Assembly (NCBI RefSeq): GCF_001423405.1
Contig: NZ_LMNS01000002.1
Span: 1-64,000 of the forward strand
Source: Methylobacterium sp. Leaf123
GTDB taxonomy: Bacteria > Pseudomonadota > Alphaproteobacteria > Rhizobiales > Beijerinckiaceae
Length of the DNA stretch: 64,000 bases
Direction of reading: 5' to 3'
The translations under genes and the position numbers were made by a program. Shown here one piece after another: positions 9,223 to 18,099 of the stretch; position 1 is the first letter of the stretch, and each line of letters starts with the position of its first letter. The notes under the pieces were generated by a model. It had not been told where the DNA came from and made no database searches. It saw nothing but the letters and a program-made list of their open reading frames with translations.

Positions 9223-10467
9223 TTAGGCACTCCCCTCCATCTCCCGCACGAAGCGGGCGATGCGCGGGGCGATGACGGACCGGAAGCGCGAGCCGTTGAA
9301 GACGCCGTAATGCCCCACCTTCTCCTGCATGTGGTAGGCCTTGCGGGCATCGGGCAGGTTCGGGGTGAGATCGAGGGCGGCCTTGGTCTGGCCGACGCCG
9401 GAAATGTCGTCGTTCTCGCCCTCGACGGCGAGGATGGCGCAGCGGCGGATCGCCGAGAGATCGACCAGCCGCCCGTCATGGCGCATGCGCCCCCGCGGCA
9501 AGGCATGATCGACGAACACGGTCTGCACGGTCTGGAGGTAGAACTCCGCCGTCAGGTCCATCACGGCGAGATACTCATCGTAGAAGTCGCGGTGCTTCTC
9601 CGCCGAATCGCCATCGCCGGTCACGAGGTGATGAAACATGTCGGTATGGGCGGTGACGTGGCGATCGAGGTTCATCGCCATGAAGCCCGAGAGCTGCAGG
9701 AAGCCGGGATAGACCCGGCGCATTGCCCCCGGATAGATCGGCGGCACGACCGTGATGCAGTTCTTCTCGAACCAGGCGATGCCGCGCTCCTGCGCGAGGG
9801 TGTTCACGGCGGTCGGCGAGCAGCGGGTGTCGATCGGCCCGCCCATCAGGGTCATCGAGACCGGCACGTGGGGTGAATCCGCCGCCTCCATCAACGCGAC
9901 CGCGGCGAAGACGGGCACGGCGGGCTGACACACCGCCATGACGTGCAGGTCCGGCCCGAGATCACGGAACATCGCCTGCAGGTAATCGATATACGTTCCG
10001 AGGTCGAAGCGCCCGTCCAGCAACGGGACCATGCGCGCATCGGACCAATCCGTGATGAAGACCCGGTGGTTGGGCAGCATCGCCTCGACGGTGCCGCGCA
10101 GGAGCGTTGCGTAATGGCCCGACATGGGCGCCACGATCAGGAGCTTGGGCTGCGGCTCCGAATGCCCGGCGGGCAAAGCCCGGTCGAAGGCGATCACCCG
10201 GCAGAAGGGCCGCTCCCAGACCACGCGCTCGGAAACCGGGACGACCTGGCCGTCGATGACCGTCGTCGAGAGGCCGAAGGCCGGCTTGCCGTAGCGGCGG
10301 GTCACGCGCTCGAACATTTCCAGCGCGGCGGCTGCCGAGCGGGCGTAGGGGCCGTAGGCGAACGGGTTGCCGGGATTGTCCAGGCTGTGCCGAGCCGCGT
10401 CCGCCGCGAGCCGGGCCGGCGTCAACATCGCGCGGGCCGTCTCGTACCAAATATACGCGAGGTCCAT
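9223..10467 (-). CDS. phaZ: Intracellular polyhydroxyalkanoate depolymerase
   Basis: A 414-residue alpha/beta-hydrolase that breaks down stored poly-3-hydroxybutyrate in granules. It resembles the Cupriavidus PhaZa type: no signal peptide, HSEPQPKLLIVAPMSGHYAT, ITDWSDARMVPL, nucleophile Cys180 in HVMAVCQPAVPVF, LMGGPIDTR and the C-terminal histidine region EKVGHYGVFNGSRFR. The start at 10467 has GGGGAG seven bases upstream. A longer start at 10509 lacks such a site. It is divergent from regB, so carbon storage mobilisation and redox sensing share an intergenic region (10468-10625). Confidence 0.92.
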   Translation of the reverse strand: MDLAYIWYETARAMLTPARLAADAARHSLDNPGNPFAYGPYARSAAAALEMFERVTRRYGKPAFGLSTTVIDGQVVPVSERVVWERPFCRVIAFDRALPAGHSEPQPKLLIVAPMSGHYATLLRGTVEAMLPNHRVFITDWSDARMVPLLDGRFDLGTYIDYLQAMFRDLGPDLHVMAVCQPAVPVFAAVALMEAADSPHVPVSMTLMGGPIDTRCSPTAVNTLAQERGIAWFEKNCITVVPPIYPGAMRRVYPGFLQLSGFMAMNLDRHVTAHTDMFHHLVTGDGDSAEKHRDFYDEYLAVMDLTAEFYLQTVQTVFVDHALPRGRMRHDGRLVDLSAIRRCAILAVEGENDDISGVGQTKAALDLTPNLPDARKAYHMQEKVGHYGVFNGSRFRSVIAPRIARFVREMEGSA

Positions 10468-10625
10468 TTGGGCACTCCCCGGCACGGCTCCCGAGTCGGC
10501 CGTGCTCACTGCGATCTTATCGAATGTTGTAAGCGGAGAAATCCTTCAAAATTGCGAGGCCTGGGCGCGGCGTCTGAGCACCGGCCGGTGGACGTGCCCC
10601 CCGCCGGCCCTATCGTAGCCGCACC

Positions 10626-12020
10626 ATGATGGAAGCGGCGCACGAAACCCTGACCCCGACGGGCCGCCACCTGCGGCTCGACACCTTCGTGCGCCTGCGC
10701 TGGCTCGCACTCACCGGGCAGAGCGCGGCGGTCGTCGGCGCCCAGTTCGGGCTCGGGCTCAACCTGCCCTTCGGCTGGTGCTTCCTCGTCATCGCCGCCT
10801 CGTGCTGGCTGAACCTTGCGCTGCGGATCCGCTTTCCCGCGAGCTACCGCCTCAGCGACGATTCGGCAGCACTCCTGCTCGCCTTCGACATCGTGCAGCT
10901 CGCGGGCCTGCTCTTCCTCACCGGCGGCCTGCAGAACCCGTTCTCGCTGCTGTTCCTCGCTCCCGTCCTGATCTCGGCCACCGCCCTGCCGCCGGAGCGG
11001 ACCTTGGCCCTGGGCCTGCTGGCGGTGGGGCTCGCCACCCTGCTCGCCCTCGTCCACCGCCCCCTGCCCTGGTTCGCCGACGGCCGGATCGAGCTGCCCT
11101 TCCTCTACGTCTCGGGGGTCTGGACCGCGATCCTGCTCGGCACCGCCTTTACCGGCGTCTATGCGTGGCGGGTGGCGGAGGAGACGCGCCAGCTCGCCCG
11201 TGCACTGGCCGCGACCGAACTGGTGCTCGCCCGCGAACAGCACCTGTCGCAGCTCGACGGGCTTGCCGCGGCGGCGGCGCACGAACTCGGGACGCCGCTC
11301 GGCACCATCATGGTCGTGGCCAAGGAGCTCGACCGGCAGCTCGGCCCCACCGCCTCCCCCGCCATCGCCGAGGATCTGAGCCTGCTGCGCGATCAGGTGG
11401 ATCGCTGCCGCGGCATCCTCTCGAAGCTCACGTCCATGGGCGACGAGAACGAGGAGGGTGAGAGCTTCCTCCAGACCGTCACCTTCGGCCATCTCGTCGA
11501 GGAGTTGGTCGCCCCTCAGCGGGCGCTCGGCATCGCCGTCGAGGTCGTACGGAAGGGCGACGGGCCGGAGCCGGTCTGCCGCCGCAATCCCGGCGTGATG
11601 TTCGGGCTCGCTAATATCCTCGATAACGCCGTGGACTTCGCCGAATCACGCGTCACGATCGAGGCCGCGTGGGATGCCGAGCGCGTCACGCTGACGGTCC
11701 GCGATGACGGCCCCGGATTTCCCAGCGAGGTGCTACTGCGGGCCGGGGAGCCCTACGTCACCACCCGCAGTCGCGACCGTTCGCAGAATCCCGACGAGGT
11801 CGGCGGGGGGCTCGGGCTCGGCCTGTTCATCGCCAAGACGCTGATCGAGCGTTCCGGCGCGCAGCTCCTTCTGTCCAACATCACCGAGGCGGGACAGCGC
11901 GGGGCGCTGGTGCGGGTGACGTGGGCCCGTCACATTTTCGAGAGGGAAGTGATTGCGCCCCATCGCGTTGCGCACAATTCTCTGAGACCCCTAACGGAAC
12001 GGGATGCCGCACCCATATAA
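10626..12020 (+). CDS. regB: Redox sensor histidine kinase RegB/ActS
   Basis: A 464-residue membrane kinase with about six transmembrane segments in residues 25-180, including the quinone-site motif GGLQNPF (100-106). The H box AAAAHELGTPLG holds His219. The redox-active cysteine of the RegB family is at Cys261 (DRCRGILSKL), followed by the N box NILDNAVDFA, DDGPGFP and GLGLGLFIAKTLIERS. In relatives it phosphorylates RegA/ActR under low oxygen and controls carbon, nitrogen and respiratory genes. regA follows within ten to forty bases. Confidence 0.93.
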   Translation: MMEAAHETLTPTGRHLRLDTFVRLRWLALTGQSAAVVGAQFGLGLNLPFGWCFLVIAASCWLNLALRIRFPASYRLSDDSAALLLAFDIVQLAGLLFLTGGLQNPFSLLFLAPVLISATALPPERTLALGLLAVGLATLLALVHRPLPWFADGRIELPFLYVSGVWTAILLGTAFTGVYAWRVAEETRQLARALAATELVLAREQHLSQLDGLAAAAAHELGTPLGTIMVVAKELDRQLGPTASPAIAEDLSLLRDQVDRCRGILSKLTSMGDENEEGESFLQTVTFGHLVEELVAPQRALGIAVEVVRKGDGPEPVCRRNPGVMFGLANILDNAVDFAESRVTIEAAWDAERVTLTVRDDGPGFPSEVLLRAGEPYVTTRSRDRSQNPDEVGGGLGLGLFIAKTLIERSGAQLLLSNITEAGQRGALVRVTWARHIFEREVIAPHRVAHNSLRPLTERDAAPI

Positions 12021-12056
12021 TGCATAGAAATGACACGAACCGACGAGGAGCGCCGC
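11990..12056 (+). promoter_or_regulatory. Possible internal promoter and SD for regA
   Basis: A perfect TATAAT at 12016-12021 overlaps the regB stop codon. No good -35 box is seen at the normal distance, which weakens the case. GAGGAG at 12045-12050 lies six bases before the ATG at 12057 and decides that regA start over the ATG at 12030. An own promoter for regA would fit what is known for actR in rhizobia. Confidence 0.35.
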
Positions 12057-12659
12057 ATGCTGACGCAGAGCGGGACGACGGTGCCGGGCTCCGACACCGC
12101 TTTTCTTTCCGAAGCCGATCCTCTTTCCGCCTTCAGCGATCGCAGTCTGCTGATCGTTGACGACGACAAGCCTTTCTCGACCCGGCTCGCCCGGGCGATG
12201 GAAGCGCGCGGATACGAGGTCCATGTGGCCGAGAGCGTCAGCGAGGGCGTGGCGGCCGTCGAGACCAAGGCGCCGGCCTTCGCCGTCATCGATATGCGAC
12301 TCGGCGACGGCAACGGGCTCGACGTGATCGCCCGCCTCAAGGAGCGCCGCCCCGAAGCCCGAGGCGTGATCCTGACCGGCTACGGCAACATTGCCACGGC
12401 GGTGACCGCGGTCAAGCTCGGCGCCTTCGACTATCTCGCCAAGCCGGCCGATGCCGACGAGATCCACGGCACGCTGATGGCGCAGCCGGGCGAGCGGGCC
12501 GATCCGCCGGAGAATCCGATGTCGGCCGACCGGGTGCGCTGGGAGCATATCCAGCGCGTCTACGAGTTGTGCAGCCGCAACGTCTCCGAGACGGCACGGC
12601 GCCTCAACATGCACCGGCGGACGCTCCAGCGCATCCTCGCCAAACGCGCACCGCGCTAA
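12057..12659 (+). CDS. regA: Redox response regulator RegA/ActR
   Basis: A 200-residue response regulator with receiver domain (LLIVDDDKPF, phospho-acceptor Asp79 in FAVIDMRLGDGNGLDV, and the Lys in FDYLAKPADADE) and a Fis-type helix-turn-helix at the C-terminus (NVSETARRLNMHRRTLQRIL), nearly identical to the family. It is the partner of the RegB kinase encoded just upstream. The start at 12057 is preferred for its Shine-Dalgarno; an ATG at 12030 would add nine residues. A rho-independent terminator follows. Confidence 0.94.
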   Translation: MLTQSGTTVPGSDTAFLSEADPLSAFSDRSLLIVDDDKPFSTRLARAMEARGYEVHVAESVSEGVAAVETKAPAFAVIDMRLGDGNGLDVIARLKERRPEARGVILTGYGNIATAVTAVKLGAFDYLAKPADADEIHGTLMAQPGERADPPENPMSADRVRWEHIQRVYELCSRNVSETARRLNMHRRTLQRILAKRAPR

Positions 12660-12669
12660 AGCGGCAAGA

Positions 12670-12698
12670 GGCCGGCGGATCGAACCGCCGGCCTTTTT
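12670..12698 (+). terminator. Rho-independent terminator after regA
   Basis: A perfect 9-base-pair stem, GGCCGGCGG at 12670-12678 and its complement at 12685-12693, with a six-base loop and five T residues at 12694-12698. It lies 11 bases after the regA stop. Confidence 0.9.
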
Positions 12699-12818
12699 CG
12701 TTGCCGGGGCCGCTGCGCACGCACATGCTCGGCACATTCATAGCTTAATCTGTGTGTTCTCGTGGGTTCCGGACGGTTGCGCCGGGCCCCGGCCTCGGGC
12801 TAGTTCGCCGCTCAAAGA

Positions 12819-13064
12819 GTGGAACAGGCTTACGCGGGTATGCGGAACCTCATCACGATACTCGGTCTGATGGTGCTGGTCGGCACGGAAGTGTTCGCCG
12901 CGGCCATTGCCGCCGGCTGGGCATTGGCCGGATTGCTCGATCTCGGCGACCAAGTCGGCCATGTGCTCATGGCGCTGTTCAGCCTCGTCGCCGCCTGGAT
13001 TATGGTCCAGCTCTGGCGCCGCGCCACCGAAGCCGAGCCGATCGGGTCAACCCGCCGCCGGTGA
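12819..13064 (+). CDS. Small two-helix membrane protein
   Basis: An 81-residue protein with two hydrophobic segments (NLITILGLMVLVGTEVFAAA and GHVLMALFSLVAAWIMVQLW) and a basic tail WRRATEAEP. Family and function unknown. A GTG at 12819 or an ATG at 12840 could start it; neither has a strong ribosome-binding site. It stands alone between the regA terminator and purS. The 190 bases after it contain no other gene. Confidence 0.55.
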   Translation: MEQAYAGMRNLITILGLMVLVGTEVFAAAIAAGWALAGLLDLGDQVGHVLMALFSLVAAWIMVQLWRRATEAEPIGSTRRR

Positions 13065-13257
13065 TCGCTTTCCTGCGGTGACGTCTTCACGAAAGCGCGA
13101 TAGACTTCCGCGCTCCGGCTGACCGCTCCGCGCCTGCGCCCGGTTCGCCTCGAAATCTCCGGCTCACTCGCACACGATCGAGCGCAGTCCCCTCCGTCCC
13201 CGGCATCACCGCCCCCGCCCCGGCGCGGCCCGCCGATCTCCCAAACGAGTGCCTGCC

Positions 13258-13497
13258 ATGAAAGCCCGCATCGTCGTTACCCTGAAGACAGGCGTTCTCG
13301 ATCCGCAAGGGAAGGCGATCGAAGCCGCCCTGAAGTCGTTCGGGATCGATGACGTCTCCGGCGTACGCCAGGGCAAGGTGTTCGACCTTGAGGTCGCCTC
13401 CGAGAACCGCGAACAGGCCGAGGCGAAGTTGAAGGCCGCCTGCGACAAGCTGCTCGCGAACACCGTCGTCGAGAACTACACCGTCGAGATCGCCTGA
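13258..13497 (+). CDS. purS: FGAM synthase subunit PurS
   Basis: A 79-residue subunit that bridges PurQ and PurL in the three-part formylglycinamidine synthase of purine synthesis. Typical features are MKARIVVTLKTGVLDPQGKA, the Gly-rich VSGVRQGKVFDLEV and the ending TVVENYTVEIA. The stop overlaps the purQ ATG by one base (TGATG). purL is not in the window. Confidence 0.95.
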   Translation: MKARIVVTLKTGVLDPQGKAIEAALKSFGIDDVSGVRQGKVFDLEVASENREQAEAKLKAACDKLLANTVVENYTVEIA

Positions 13498-14177
13498 TGC
13501 GCGCCGCCGTCGTCGTCTTTCCGGGCTCGAATCGCGACGGCGACGTGGCCCGCGCACTCCGCCGCTCCGGCGCGGAGGTCGTCAGCGTGTGGCACGCCGA
13601 CACCGAACTGCCCGCGGGCACCGATCTGGCGGTGGTCCCGGGCGGCTTCTCCTACGGTGATTATCTGCGCTGCGGCGCCATCGCCGGCCGGGCGGCGGCC
13701 ATGGATGCGGTGCGGGCGCACGCTGCCCGCGGCGGCCTCGTGCTCGGCATCTGCAACGGCTTCCAGATCCTGTGCGAATCGGGCCTGCTGCCCGGCGTGC
13801 TGATGCGCAACGTCAACCGCCGCTTCATCTGCCACCGGCAGTTCCTGCGGGTCGAGCGCGCCGACACGCGGTTCACCTCGTCCTATACCGAGGGTCAGGT
13901 GATCGACGTCTGCGTGGCGCATGGCGAGGGAAATTACTTCGCCGATTCCGAGACGATCGACCGTCTCGAAGGCGAGGGCCGCATCGCCTTCCGCTACTGC
14001 GACGCCGACGGTGCGCTGACCGAGGACGCGAACCGCAACGGCTCGCTCAACTCGATCGCCGGCATCTATTCCGAGCAGCGCAACGTGCTCGGCATGATGC
14101 CCCACCCCGAGAACTTCGTGGATGCCCTCGTCGGCGGCACCGACGGCAAGGGCCTGTTCGACAGCCTGGCAGCCTGA
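13497..14177 (+). CDS. purQ: FGAM synthase glutaminase subunit PurQ
   Basis: A 226-residue class I glutamine amidotransferase that supplies ammonia to PurL. The nucleophile is Cys86 in LGICNGFQIL; the His/Glu pair is in MMPHPENF near residue 203. It opens with VVVFPGSNRDGD, as usual for the family, and contains HGEGNYF. It is translationally coupled to purS. No gene is seen in the 123 bases that separate it from apt, which is convergent. Confidence 0.95.
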   Translation: MRAAVVVFPGSNRDGDVARALRRSGAEVVSVWHADTELPAGTDLAVVPGGFSYGDYLRCGAIAGRAAAMDAVRAHAARGGLVLGICNGFQILCESGLLPGVLMRNVNRRFICHRQFLRVERADTRFTSSYTEGQVIDVCVAHGEGNYFADSETIDRLEGEGRIAFRYCDADGALTEDANRNGSLNSIAGIYSEQRNVLGMMPHPENFVDALVGGTDGKGLFDSLAA

Positions 14178-14300
14178 AGGCCGACCCCTTGAACAGAGAC
14201 GTCGGCGCGGCCGGATCGCTGCGCTGACGTTTGCGATGAAGGTCGAGGTGCCCCTCCCCGTCATCCCAAAGCGAACGGAAAACCCGGCGCCGTGAGGGGC

Positions 14301-14846
14301 TTAGTGCCCCTCGAACTCCATCAGCGTGCGCACGGTGACGCCGAGATCGCGCAGGCGCTGGGCGCCGCCGATCTCCGGCAGATCGATCACGAAACAGGCG
14401 GCCACGACCTCGGCGCCGAGTTGGCGCAGCAGGTTCACCGCGGCCGTCGCCGTGCCGCCGGTGGCGATGAGGTCATCGACGAGGATCACCCGATCCCCCG
14501 GCTTGATCGCATCGACATGGATCTCGATCTCGTCCGTGCCGTATTCCAGCGCGTAGGCCGTCGAGACGGTCTTGTGGGGCAGCTTGCCCTTCTTGCGGAT
14601 CGGCACGAAGCCCGAGGAGAGCTGGTGCGCCACGGCGCCGCCGAGGATGAAGCCGCGCGCCTCGATCCCCGCGACCTGATCGATCCGCCCGCCCGCATAG
14701 GGGTGCACCAGCGAATCGACCGCCCGGCGGAACGAGCGCGGATCGCTGAGCAGGGTGGTGATGTCGCGAAAGATGATGCCCGGCTTGGGATAGTCGGGAA
14801 TCGAGCGGACCGAGTCCTTCAGGGCGGAATGGCGGCGGGCTTCCAT
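14301..14846 (-). CDS. apt: Adenine phosphoribosyltransferase
   Basis: A 181-residue purine salvage enzyme that makes AMP from adenine and PRPP. The PRPP-binding motif [15 protein letters not shown] is at residues 119-133, with FRDITTLL near the N-terminus and [11 protein letters not shown] at about 60-70. It is convergent to purQ, so salvage and de novo genes meet tail to tail. Confidence 0.94.
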   Translation of the reverse strand: MEARRHSALKDSVRSIPDYPKPGIIFRDITTLLSDPRSFRRAVDSLVHPYAGGRIDQVAGIEARGFILGGAVAHQLSSGFVPIRKKGKLPHKTVSTAYALEYGTDEIEIHVDAIKPGDRVILVDDLIATGGTATAAVNLLRQLGAEVVAACFVIDLPEIGGAQRLRDLGVTVRTLMEFEGH

Positions 14847-14922
14847 GCGGGGTGCTCGGTTGACGGCGATGCGGGGCGTTCGAGGGGAACGGTGGCGAGG
14901 AGCGAGAGGCGCGCCGCGCCCG

Positions 14923-15717
14923 TCAGGCGGCGGCCTTGCGCAGCAGGCCGATCAGCTCACGGTGCAGCACTTCGTTGCCGCAAGCCACGGAGCGGGCGGC
15001 GAGCGGCTCGGCGCCGCCATCGGCACTGGAGACGAAGCCGCCGGCCTCGCGCACGAGGATGATGCCGGCCGCGATGTCCCAGGTCTGGAGGTCGCGTTCC
15101 CAGTAGAGGTCGGTCCGGCCGCAGGCGACGTAGGCGAGGTCGAGCGCCGCGGAGCCGAGGCGCCGGGTGCCGCCGGAGACCGCCATCACCGCGGCGACTT
15201 CCTTGAGCAGCCGGCCATGGCTGCCGCGGCCGAGATAGGGCGTGCCGTAGGCGACCAGCGCGTCGGCGAAATCCTGCCGGCCGGAGACGCGCAGGCGGCG
15301 GTTGTTGAGGAAGGCGCCCTTGCCGCGCTCGGCGATGAACAGCTCGTCCTTGGCCGGATCGTAGATCACGCCGGCGACGATCTGGCCGTCGCGCTCGAGC
15401 CCGACCGAGATCGCGAAATGCGGGATGCCGTGCAGGAAGTTCGTGGTGCCGTCGAGGGGATCGACGTGCCAGGTATGGCTGCGGTCGGTGCCCTCGATGG
15501 TGCCGCTCTCCTCCATGATGAGGCCGTAGCCCGGCCGCGCCTTCATCAGGGCGTCGCGCAGCACCTCCTCCGCCTTCCGGTCGGCGGCCGAGACGAAGTT
15601 GCCAGGCCCCTTGCGGGAGACCTGAAGGTTCTCGATCTCGCCGAAGTCGCGCTTGAGCCCACGGGCGGCCTTGCGCACGGCATCGACCATGACGGTCATG
15701 AGGGGAGAGTTGATCAT
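14923..15717 (-). CDS. suhB: Inositol monophosphatase family protein
   Basis: A 264-residue Mg-dependent phosphatase. Metal ligands are visible in MEESG (residues 69-72), [14 protein letters not shown] (83-96) and [18 protein letters not shown] near residue 215. The family dephosphorylates inositol-1-phosphate and related sugars; bacterial SuhB may also act on RNA polymerase. The ATG at 15717 ([10 protein letters not shown]) is chosen; longer readings have poor coding character. The 209-base gap to the divergent GlcG-like gene holds no other gene. Confidence 0.92.
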   Translation of the reverse strand: MINSPLMTVMVDAVRKAARGLKRDFGEIENLQVSRKGPGNFVSAADRKAEEVLRDALMKARPGYGLIMEESGTIEGTDRSHTWHVDPLDGTTNFLHGIPHFAISVGLERDGQIVAGVIYDPAKDELFIAERGKGAFLNNRRLRVSGRQDFADALVAYGTPYLGRGSHGRLLKEVAAVMAVSGGTRRLGSAALDLAYVACGRTDLYWERDLQTWDIAAGIILVREAGGFVSSADGGAEPLAARSVACGNEVLHRELIGLLRKAAA

Positions 15718-15926
15718 GCGGTTCGGCTCGCAGCCCTGGCCGGGCGCCTTGTTGGAAAAGAAATCTGTCAGGGCTTCTATACGCCTTACGCCGCAGCGCC
15801 AGGGGTGATCGGTGCAGGGCGGATATCCGGCAGGGTCCGGCGCTGGACCCGGAGGGGCACGCGGGTAGAGTACAACCGTCGCGCACAGAGCCCGCCAGCG
15901 GCTCACCGCCGGAGGAACCCGCCCCG

Positions 15927-16457
15927 ATGATCGCCCGATTCCTTGCCGCCGCCTGCCTGCTGGGCGCGGCGACCGTGAGCGTTGCCGCCCAGACGCCCGA
16001 GCTGAAGCCGCAGCCCTCCGCCGGAGGCACGCCCGATTCCGTGCCGTTCGGCCAGCCCTACGGCACGCCGATCGGCCTCGACGCCGCCCGGCGCGTGGTC
16101 GCGGCGGCGGAGGCCGAAGCGGGCAAGCGCAACTGGCCGATGAACATCGCCGTGGTCGATACCCATGGCGACCTCGTGCATTTCAGCCGGATGGACGGCT
16201 CGCAGTTCGTCTCGGTCGGTGTATCGCAGCGAAAAGCCCGGACCGCGGCACGTTGGCGGCGCGAAACGCGGGTGTTCTTCAACTCTTACGCCACGGGCTC
16301 GGCCTATTACGGCACCCTCGATCCCGAGCTGGCGGCCTCGCCGGGCGGCTTCCCGCTGGTGGTCGAGGGCCGAATCGTCGGCGCCATCGGCTGCTCCGGC
16401 GGCACGGGTGATCAGGATACGGTGGTCTGCCAAGCGGGCATCGCCGCCCTCAAGTAA
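15927..16457 (+). CDS. Secreted GlcG/HbpS-family heme-binding-like protein
   Basis: A 176-residue protein with signal peptide (FLAAACLLGAATVSVAAQ) and a GlcG/DUF336 domain: GLDAARRVVAAAEAEAGKR, NIAVVDTHGDLVHFSRMDG, then LVVEGRIVGAIGCSGGTG and [14 protein letters not shown]. Relatives bind heme or degradation products; the ligand here is unknown. GGAGGAA lies about ten bases before the ATG. The last eight bases overlap the end of thiE on the opposite strand. Confidence 0.85.
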   Translation: MIARFLAAACLLGAATVSVAAQTPELKPQPSAGGTPDSVPFGQPYGTPIGLDAARRVVAAAEAEAGKRNWPMNIAVVDTHGDLVHFSRMDGSQFVSVGVSQRKARTAARWRRETRVFFNSYATGSAYYGTLDPELAASPGGFPLVVEGRIVGAIGCSGGTGDQDTVVCQAGIAALK

Positions 16458-17088
16458 CCGCGGCGACGAAGCGGGCGGTGGCGTCGCGTGGATCGGCCCC
16501 GCGCATCACGCCGCCCATCACGGCGACACCCGCCGCGCCGGCCGCGCGGCAGGCGCGGGCGTTGCCCGCGTCGATCCCGCCGAGCGCGAAGACCGGCAGG
16601 CGATGGGCCGTGGCGGCGCGCAAACCGGCGAAGCCAAGGGTGGGGCCGTAGCCGGGCTTGCTCGCGGTCGGGAAGATCGGGCTGAGGGTGGCGTAGTCGG
16701 CGCCCATGGCCTCGGCCGCTGCGATCTCGGAGACGGAATGAGCGGAGAACCCGATCAGCGCCGCGGCGCCGAGTGTTTTACGCGCCGCGCGGATACCTTC
16801 GATCCCGGCGGAACCCGGCAGGTGCACGCCCTGCGCCCCCGTCTCGGCCGCCAGCTCCGCATCGCCGCCGACGACGAGACAGCCGCGGGCCGGCTCTAGG
16901 AGTGCGACCAGGTCGCGGGCGAGAGACCGTCGCGCGTCCCGGTCGAGATCGCGGTCGCGCAGCCAGACGAAGCGCGCGCCGCCCGCCACCGCCGCGCGGA
17001 CGGTCTCAACCAGCGGCCGGTCCGTGCCGTGGCGGTCGGTAACGACGAGGAGCGGCGGGAGCCTCAACTCAACCTCACGAACCGACAA
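16450..17088 (-). CDS. thiE: Thiamine-phosphate synthase
   Basis: A 212-residue TIM barrel that joins HMP-pyrophosphate with thiazole phosphate. Seen: [20 protein letters not shown], the pyrophosphate loop [28 protein letters not shown] and [11 protein letters not shown]. Some bacterial paralogues of this type act as TenI aminotransferases, but [10 protein letters not shown] favours ThiE activity less strongly than the classic TxTK form, so TenI remains possible. It is the last gene of the riboswitch-controlled thiO-thiS-thiG-thiE unit and overlaps the end of thiG by 14 bases. Confidence 0.85.
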   Translation of the reverse strand: MSVREVELRLPPLLVVTDRHGTDRPLVETVRAAVAGGARFVWLRDRDLDRDARRSLARDLVALLEPARGCLVVGGDAELAAETGAQGVHLPGSAGIEGIRAARKTLGAAALIGFSAHSVSEIAAAEAMGADYATLSPIFPTASKPGYGPTLGFAGLRAATAHRLPVFALGGIDAGNARACRAAGAAGVAVMGGVMRGADPRDATARFVAAVT

Positions 17089-17884
17089 GGCCGAGCTGCG
17101 GGCTCGACGGCTCGGCCCGGCCGCGGCGCGGGATGCGCCCGGCGAGATGCGCGAGCCGGCCCGCCTCGACGGCGTGGCGCATGGCGCCGGCCATCCGCAC
17201 CGGGTCGTCGGCCTTCGCCACCGCGGTGTTGACGAGGCAGGCGGCGGCGCCCAGCTCCATCGCGATCACCGCGTCCGAGGCAGTGCCGATGCCGGCATCG
17301 ACGATCACCGGCACCTTGGCCCGGCGGCAGATCAGTTCGATATTGGCCGGGTTGGCAATGCCCATCCCCGAGCCGATCAGCGACCCCATCGGCATCACCG
17401 CGGCGCAGCCGAGATCGGCCAGCCGCTCGCAGATCACGGGATCGTCGTTGCAGTAGGGCAGCACCGTGAAGCCGTCATCGACGAGGTGGCGGCAGGCTTC
17501 GAGCAGCTCGGTGACATCCGGATAGAGCGTCTCGCGGTCGCCGATCACCTCGACCTTGATCCAGGACGTGCCGAGCGCCTCGCGGGCGAGTTCGGCGGTC
17601 ATGATCGCGTCGCGGGCCGTCTCGCAGCCGGCGGTGTTCGGCAGGAAGCGCGCGCCCTTCAGCTTCTGGAAGGTGTCCGAGCCGTGGCCCTGGAGTGAGA
17701 CCCGGCGGATCGAGGCGGTGACGACTTCGGCGCCCGAGGCGCGCACCGACTGCGCCATGATCTCCTGGCTCGGATAGCCCGCCGTGCCGATGAACAGCCG
17801 CGAGGAGAGCCGGATGCCGGCGATCTCCAGCGCGTCGTCCCCGGCGGTGGCGGTCTGGGCGAGGGTGGTGTCGTGATGGTTCAT
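17075..17884 (-). CDS. thiG: Thiazole synthase
   Basis: A 269-residue enzyme that forms the thiazole ring from deoxyxylulose phosphate, the glycine imine made by ThiO and sulfur carried on ThiS. The Schiff-base lysine is Lys110 in [10 protein letters not shown]. Other hallmarks are [32 protein letters not shown] and [14 protein letters not shown]. It starts two bases after thiS. Confidence 0.95.
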   Translation of the reverse strand: MNHHDTTLAQTATAGDDALEIAGIRLSSRLFIGTAGYPSQEIMAQSVRASGAEVVTASIRRVSLQGHGSDTFQKLKGARFLPNTAGCETARDAIMTAELAREALGTSWIKVEVIGDRETLYPDVTELLEACRHLVDDGFTVLPYCNDDPVICERLADLGCAAVMPMGSLIGSGMGIANPANIELICRRAKVPVIVDAGIGTASDAVIAMELGAAACLVNTAVAKADDPVRMAGAMRHAVEAGRLAHLAGRIPRRGRAEPSSPQLGLVGS

Positions 17885-17886
17885 GG

Positions 17887-18099
17887 TCAGCCTCCCTGCA
17901 TGGCGCGGACGATCTCGATGCGGTCGCCCTCGTTAAGTGACGTTTCGGCCCAGGCGTTTTTGCGCACGACGCGGCCGTTGACGGCGATGGCGATCCCCTC
18001 GGGACTCTCGATGCCCCGCTCCTCGGCCTCCGCCGCGAACAGGGCGGCGAGGTCGGCCGCCTCGCGCTCGCAGGTCTCTCCGTTGACGGTCAGCCTCAT
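17887..18099 (-). CDS. thiS: Sulfur carrier protein ThiS
   Basis: A 70-residue ubiquitin-like carrier. The C-terminal Gly-Gly (VRAMQGG) is the site of thiocarboxylate formation. The start overlaps the thiO stop by four bases, so translation is probably coupled. Confidence 0.95.
   Translation of the reverse strand: MRLTVNGETCEREAADLAALFAAEAEERGIESPEGIAIAVNGRVVRKNAWAETSLNEGDRIEIVRAMQGG

Noticed and set aside
12030..12056. regA start at the ATG at 12030
   Set aside because: No Shine-Dalgarno lies before it, while GAGGAG is placed correctly for the ATG at 12057.
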